Below, piece by piece: positions 60,450-64,000 of a stretch of DNA of 64,000 nucleotides. Below the pieces are notes generated by a model that was not told the DNA's origin, made no database searches, and worked only from the letters and a program-made list of their open reading frames with translations. The DNA is from an uncultured Bacteroides sp. (GTDB taxonomy: Bacteria; Bacteroidota; Bacteroidia; Bacteroidales; Bacteroidaceae), in assembly GCF_963678845.1 (NCBI RefSeq), contig NZ_OY787464.1, positions 806,001-870,000 on the forward strand, in the 5' to 3' direction. A program made the position numbers and the translations under genes. Positions within the stretch are counted from its first letter, which is position 1; each line of letters opens with the position of its first letter.

Positions 60450-60523
60450 CTAATAAGCTAGACGAATACATATAATAAGCTGACGAATATATCTAATAAG
60501 CCAGACTAATTCATTTAGTAATC
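60450..60523. repeat. Three to four TAATAAGC-type direct repeats with 22/21/22-bp spacing
   Basis: AATAAGC begins at 60452, 60474 and 60495; a weaker relative (AGTAATC) starts at 60517. The first three units continue with GACGAAT or GACTAAT. Spacings are 22, 21 and 22 bp. The array abuts the -33 region of the sigma-operon promoter, the usual place for an activator site. Unlike the other arrays, its core is not palindromic. Confidence 0.65.
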
Positions 60524-60640
60524 TAACCAAAACTTAAAGGATTAGCATAAATAAAGACCTGCACCTTATTTTAAAAAACTCTAGACTTTACTATAAAATA
60601 AAGTACGGGTTAATTCAATAAGGAGTAGGTCTAAAAAATA

Positions 60641-60682
60641 AAAACATCCCGTTAGATTGATTAACCTAACGGGATGTTTTTA
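60641..60682. terminator. Bidirectional terminator downstream of nadC
   Basis: CATCCCGTTAG (60646-60656) pairs perfectly with CTAACGGGATG (60667-60677), flanked by AAAAA on the left and TTTTT on the right. It ends nadC transcription (minus) and would also stop plus-strand reads. Confidence 0.92.
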
Positions 60683-60711
60683 TCTAAATTATAAGAGTCC
60701 TTATTTAAGGA

Positions 60712-61551
60712 TCAGCATGCTTTGAAACTCATATCAAGTCCTTTCACTGAATGAGTGAGCGCGCCTACAGAAATATAGTCAACGCCACATTCTGCATAAT
60801 CACGAAGAGTCTTGAAGGTAATACCGCCCGAAGATTCAGTTTCGAATCTGCCTGCAATCATTTCTACAGCTTTACGGGTATTATCAGTATTGAAATTATC
60901 GAGCATAATGCGGTCTACCCCACCAAGATCAAGTACTTGTTTAAGTTCATCAAAGTTACGCACTTCAATTTCAATCTTCAAATCTTTCCCTTTTGCTTTG
61001 CAGTATTCCTTTGCACGAGTAATGGCTTTATCAATTCCACCGGCAAAGTCCACATGATTATCTTTCAGCAAAATCATATCAAACAGTCCGATGCGGTGAT
61101 TTACACCACCACCTATTTTTACAGCCTCTTTTTCCAGCATACGCATGCCCGGAGTTGTTTTACGTGTATCGAGCACTCTGGTATTTGTTCCTTCCAAAGC
61201 CTTCACATATTTGCGAGTTGTGGTTGCAATTCCGCTCATACGCTGCATCACGTTCAGCATTAACCGTTCTGTTTGCAACAAAGATTGTACTTTTCCTTCC
61301 ACAATCATTGCCACATCTCCCGGTTTTACTTCCGCACCATCGTTAATAAATACCTCAACCTTCAGTTCAGGATCAAAACGATTAAAAATTTCTTTTGCTA
61401 TTTCTATTCCTGCAAGTACACCTTCTTCTTTGATAAGAAGTTTGGATTTCCCCATAGCAGTAGCAGGGATACAGGAAAGAGTTGTATGGTCGCCATCGCC
61501 TATATCTTCGGCAAAAGCCAGATCTATTAGTCTGTCAATTAAATCATTCAT
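60712..61551 (-). CDS. nadC: Nicotinate-nucleotide pyrophosphorylase (carboxylating), quinolinate phosphoribosyltransferase
   Basis: 279 residues, typical for NadC. Motifs: EDIGDGDHTTLSCI near the start, LNVMQRMSGIATTTRKYV, the quinolinate/PRPP-binding VLDTRKTTPGMRMLEKEAVKIGGGVNHRIGLFDMILLKDNH, IEIEVRNFDELKQVLDLGGVDRIMLDNFNTD, and SSGGITFKTLRDYAECGVDYISVGALTHS. It makes nicotinate mononucleotide from quinolinate in NAD biosynthesis. Its start overlaps the DUF4783 gene by 8 bp, so the two are co-transcribed. nadA and nadB are not adjacent. Confidence 0.96.
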   Translation of the reverse strand: MNDLIDRLIDLAFAEDIGDGDHTTLSCIPATAMGKSKLLIKEEGVLAGIEIAKEIFNRFDPELKVEVFINDGAEVKPGDVAMIVEGKVQSLLQTERLMLNVMQRMSGIATTTRKYVKALEGTNTRVLDTRKTTPGMRMLEKEAVKIGGGVNHRIGLFDMILLKDNHVDFAGGIDKAITRAKEYCKAKGKDLKIEIEVRNFDELKQVLDLGGVDRIMLDNFNTDNTRKAVEMIAGRFETESSGGITFKTLRDYAECGVDYISVGALTHSVKGLDMSFKAC

Positions 61552-61939
61552 TTGTTTTAACTATTCTAATTTGATGAATTAAAGCTGAATCGTTGCCGCT
61601 CTTCTTAAAAAAACAATTTACCCTGAATGAGCCGTTTGCAGTACTTAAAGTACCGATAATAAAGCCCGACTGGTTTCTGTCTCCCTGATGGTTTACTGTA
61701 AATCCGGTAACCTTATTTGCAGAAAAAAAGCCGGCCATAGCCTTCTGAGTTTCTGATTTACTAAAAGTTTGTGTGTTATCCCGAATAATTACTACTACCT
61801 GATTACCCAGGAACGGGGCTAAATCCTGTGCACTTCCGTTTTTAAAGGCCGTTGTCAACCCGGAAGGTATATTTTGCGTTTGAGCAAAAGCTACACAAAA
61901 TATAAAAGCCGTAAACATTAAAAGGATTCGTTTTTTCAT
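61544..61939 (-). CDS. Small secreted protein, DUF4783-like
   Basis: About 131 residues from ATG 61939, which gives a signal peptide (MKKRILLMFTAFIFCVAFAQ); the frame is open to 62077 but the upstream part has no protein character and reaches into the rlmH promoter area. The mature part (IPSGLTTAFKNGSAQDLAPFLGNQVVVIIRDNTQTFSKSETQKAMAGFF...INHQGDRNQSGFIIGTLSTANGSFRVNCFFKK) has the cone-shaped alpha+beta rhythm of NTF2/SnoaL-like folds and matches my memory of DUF4783, commonly next to nadC in Bacteroides. Function unknown. Confidence 0.7.
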   Translation of the reverse strand: MKKRILLMFTAFIFCVAFAQTQNIPSGLTTAFKNGSAQDLAPFLGNQVVVIIRDNTQTFSKSETQKAMAGFFSANKVTGFTVNHQGDRNQSGFIIGTLSTANGSFRVNCFFKKSGNDSALIHQIRIVKTNE

Positions 61940-62064
61940 ATCAATGAGCATTAATATGTGACAAAGGTATTGAATATTTCTGGAAAACAACATGTAATTC
62001 CACGAATTCAAAAGAAAAGCTTTATTTTTGCACCCTAAAATTCTCTCAAAAAAGAAATTATCTG

Positions 62065-62538
62065 ATGAAAATAGCACTAATTGTTGTAGGAAGAACTGTA
62101 GAAAAACATTATATCACTGCAATAAATGATTATATTGAGCGCACAAAACACTTCATCTCTTTTGATATGGAGGTAATTCCAGAACTGAAAAACACCAAGA
62201 GCCTGACTATGGATCAGCAGAAAGAAAAAGAAGGCGAGCTGATTTTAAAGGCATTTCAGCCCGGCGATGTTATTGTTCTGCTCGATGAATTTGGCAAGGA
62301 GTTCCGTTCTGTGGACTTTGCTAATTGGATTGAAAAGAAAATGGCTAATGTCAATAAGCGATTGGTTTTCGTTATTGGCGGACCTTATGGCTTTTCTCAG
62401 AAGGTATATGAGGCAGCTCACGAAAAGATTTCTCTCTCCAAAATGACATTTTCTCATCAAATGGTGCGGCTAATCTTTGTAGAACAGCTTTATCGGGCCA
62501 TGACTATACTGAATAACGGCCCCTATCACCACGAATAA
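62065..62538 (+). CDS. rlmH: 23S rRNA pseudouridine(1915)-N3 methyltransferase
   Basis: 157 residues, the standard SPOUT RlmH length. MKIALIVVGRTVEKHYITAINDYIERTKHFISFDMEVIPEL is the N-terminal block. VIVLLDEFGKEFRSVDFANWIEKK and the SAM-binding trefoil-knot motif FVIGGPYGFSQKVYEAA with SKMTFSHQMVRLIFVEQLYRA at the C-terminus are diagnostic. It methylates a pseudouridine of helix 69 in 23S rRNA on the assembled ribosome. It is divergent from the DUF4783/nadC pair and converges on the following phosphatase-family gene. Confidence 0.97.
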   Translation: MKIALIVVGRTVEKHYITAINDYIERTKHFISFDMEVIPELKNTKSLTMDQQKEKEGELILKAFQPGDVIVLLDEFGKEFRSVDFANWIEKKMANVNKRLVFVIGGPYGFSQKVYEAAHEKISLSKMTFSHQMVRLIFVEQLYRAMTILNNGPYHHE

Positions 62539-62704
62539 AAAACTGCTTCCGATAAGAGTCTGTTAAGATTTTACCAGGAGCAGAACCAACATAACAATCT
62601 GACCTGCTATTTTATGAAATTTTAAATTCAAAAATAGTATATTACATCGCAACACAACAGCTGACACTAAATAAAAGAAGGAAAAAATAATGCAAACATT
62701 AGCA
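62539..62704. other. Short intergenic region between convergent genes
   Basis: No terminator-like hairpin with a T-run was found. A minus-strand frame of 64 codons (62563-62757) is rich in hydrophobic residues but begins inside the next gene and has no start context. Confidence 0.3.
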
Positions 62705-63748
62705 TTATTCGGGCAAAGTAAAATCCAAAAACACAGGGAGATGATCACTAAATCCACCCTGATATTTCATTCCATAATAGGTCCGAAAAGGTTTAACTCC
62801 GGAATACTTCTCATCCTTTTCCAGAAGAAATGGCTGATTACAAATACCGGCTTGCTTTTCGGATGTGGAAAGTCCGTCTTTGCGGTTCAGCAAAAATCCG
62901 GAAACAATCAGTTGGTCGAGAATATTCCACTCTCCCTGATATTTATAGCTGCCAAAAGATTTATCTTTCTCCCTTTCTGCCAGGAGATTATATAACATTT
63001 TATTGTCAGGTACAGAAGAAGGCGCTTTGGCTCCCAGAATTTGCGAGATGGATTTATTGTGCGGATAATCATTAAAATCACCCATGATAAGGATATTGGG
63101 ATGGGTGCGGACGGAAAAAAGACTGTCGGCATAGTGTTTCAGACAGCTAGCGGCAAAGATTCGGTTGGGCTCGCTCTCTTTTTCTCCGCCGGTTCTTGAT
63201 GGGAAATGGCAGACAAATACATCAAGGCTATCGCCATTAATAACCTGTCCCACAACATGAAGAATATCTCGTGTAGGTCTTTTATTCTTATCAGGAAAAT
63301 TTATGCGAATAGAATCGTGAGCTATTAACCGAAAGCTGCCTCGCTGGTAAAGCAAAGCCACATCAATGCCGCGTTCATCCCGTGAATGTGTCATTACATA
63401 ACGGTATCCTTGCGTTTTTAAAGGCGAATATTTCACCAGACCGGTGAGCACGCTATCGTTTTCAACCTCACAGAGCCCCACAAGTACCGGAGGATTCCAC
63501 TCTCCTACAGCAATTATTACCTTACTAATATGGTTAAGCTTCTGTTTATATCGTCCGTAATGCCAGGCTCTCATGGAGTTTGGAAGGAATTCATAATCAT
63601 TCTTCAGCGTGTCGTGCTTACAATCAAAAAGATTCTCCGTATTATAAAACATCACCCGAAAGCTAGTCTGCGAGAAAGACTCTCCACTGCAAAGTAGAAG
63701 GACTAAGATAAATAAGCATGCAGTAAGCGGTTGTCGACTATGAATCAT
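62705..63748 (-). CDS. Secreted endonuclease/exonuclease/phosphatase-family protein
   Basis: About 347 residues from ATG 63748; the frame extends to 63832 but that would overlap the upstream gene, and MIHSRQPLTACLFILVLLLC is a signal peptide. EEP-fold motifs: VMFYNTENLFDC at the start (Asn and Glu binding metal), VLVGLCEVENDSVL, VFVCHFPSRTGG, ILIMGDFNDYPHNKSI and GFSDHLPVFLDF (Asp-His catalytic pair). The family includes nucleases and phosphodiesterases; Bacteroides have several secreted members, and the substrate here is not clear. It lies 13 bp after the upstream partial gene. Confidence 0.87.
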   Translation of the reverse strand: MIHSRQPLTACLFILVLLLCSGESFSQTSFRVMFYNTENLFDCKHDTLKNDYEFLPNSMRAWHYGRYKQKLNHISKVIIAVGEWNPPVLVGLCEVENDSVLTGLVKYSPLKTQGYRYVMTHSRDERGIDVALLYQRGSFRLIAHDSIRINFPDKNKRPTRDILHVVGQVINGDSLDVFVCHFPSRTGGEKESEPNRIFAASCLKHYADSLFSVRTHPNILIMGDFNDYPHNKSISQILGAKAPSSVPDNKMLYNLLAEREKDKSFGSYKYQGEWNILDQLIVSGFLLNRKDGLSTSEKQAGICNQPFLLEKDEKYSGVKPFRTYYGMKYQGGFSDHLPVFLDFTLPE

Positions 63749-63761
63749 CACTGGTTTCTGA

Positions 63762-64000
63762 TTATTTATCTCCCTGTATCCATTCATAACAACCGGCGTC
63801 AGGCTTACCATCCTGCAATCGATCCCGACCATTCAAATCGTACGGATAATTGCGGGCTATCTCAACGTTACCTATATTTTTGGCTTTGCAAAGAGAATCC
63901 GGACGGAAGTCATACTTATAATCTGCCTTACCTAAGTATAAGAAGCTTTTCTCCTTTGTCCAAGTGATACTTATCAGACGATCACTGGCTGCTGCTTCTT
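63762..64000 (-). CDS. C-terminal part of a secreted beta-helix-type protein, cut by the window edge
   Basis: 79 codons are visible, ending in DLNGRDRLQDGKPDAGCYEWIQGDK then TAA. The D-x-x-G-x-x-R-x-x-x-G-x-x-D-x-G-x-Y-E-W pattern is the usual end of right-handed parallel beta-helix or choice-of-anchor-Q proteins of Bacteroidota. Many are secreted polysaccharide-acting or surface proteins. The N-terminal part is outside the window, so function cannot be inferred. Confidence 0.65.
   Translation of the reverse strand, partial: EAAASDRLISITWTKEKSFLYLGKADYKYDFRPDSLCKAKNIGNVEIARNYPYDLNGRDRLQDGKPDAGCYEWIQGDK

Noticed and set aside
62563..62757. 64-codon minus-strand hydrophobic frame after rlmH
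   Set aside because: Begins within the phosphatase-family gene on the same strand, without a start signal or visible family; too weak to call.

Overview
The window looks like chromosomal DNA of a Bacteroides-type Bacteroidota. It is AT-rich and has repeated TAnnTTTG -7 boxes, some with TTTG near -33. It also carries typical Bacteroidota gene sets: SusC/BtuB-like and surface-lipoprotein B12 uptake genes, the mutY-ssb-gldE cluster, HU-type proteins, a GTG-started RNase G, and a MacA/MacB/TolC efflux operon under a sigma54 regulator. No rRNA, tRNA, phage, plasmid or CRISPR locus was seen. Layout: 1-2.7 kb holds the end of a CusABC/CzcABC-type heavy-metal RND efflux operon (minus). 3.0-6.5 kb is an operon of aminotransferase, membrane acyltransferase and LolE/FtsX-like permease. 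6.6-12.7 kb holds a sugar-isomerase-like gene, a PHP phosphatase, an ABC-F ATPase and two little-known proteins. 12.8-15.3 kb is an OmpR/PhoB-type two-component system. 15.4-21.9 kb is the vitamin B12 region, with two cobalamin riboswitches around an inverted HU-like gene. The second riboswitch leads into a DUF4465-like lipoprotein, a BtuB-like TonB receptor and a BtuG-like beta-propeller lipoprotein. 22-28.5 kb is housekeeping: PPTase, gldE, ssb, mutY, HU, a 30-residue basic protein and RNase G. 28.6-40.8 kb is a large export locus (histidine kinase, NtrC-type regulator, TolC, five MacB-like permease reading frames, ATPase, MacA-like adaptor) preceded by a sigma54-like promoter. It contains an apparently perfect 757-bp tandem duplication that created a chimeric permease gene. 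41-46.6 kb is the insertion-sequence zone: an ISL3-family element has truncated a secreted-protein gene, and an IS1182-family element sits between intact genes. 46.6-64 kb holds phosphohexomutase, C69 and M23 peptidases, an SDR protein, amt, alanine dehydrogenase, a FabK/NMO-like enzyme, an ECF-sigma operon of unknown function, nadC, rlmH, and the ends of two secreted-protein genes. The most striking unexplained signal is a set of short non-coding arrays in which a short core recurs at an exact or near-exact 22-bp period while the spacers diverge. Three arrays share the core TGTACA (32.8, 42.7 and 52.9 kb). One uses the palindrome GGTCrCGACC (16.3 kb, HU leader). One uses a TAATAAGC-type core just upstream of the ECF-sigma promoter (60.45 kb). 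Exact phasing with drifting spacers suggests sites for a cooperatively bound protein rather than ordinary tandem repeats, but their positions relative to genes are inconsistent and no binder can be assigned from sequence alone. All functional calls are from reading sequence and family knowledge; no database search was run.
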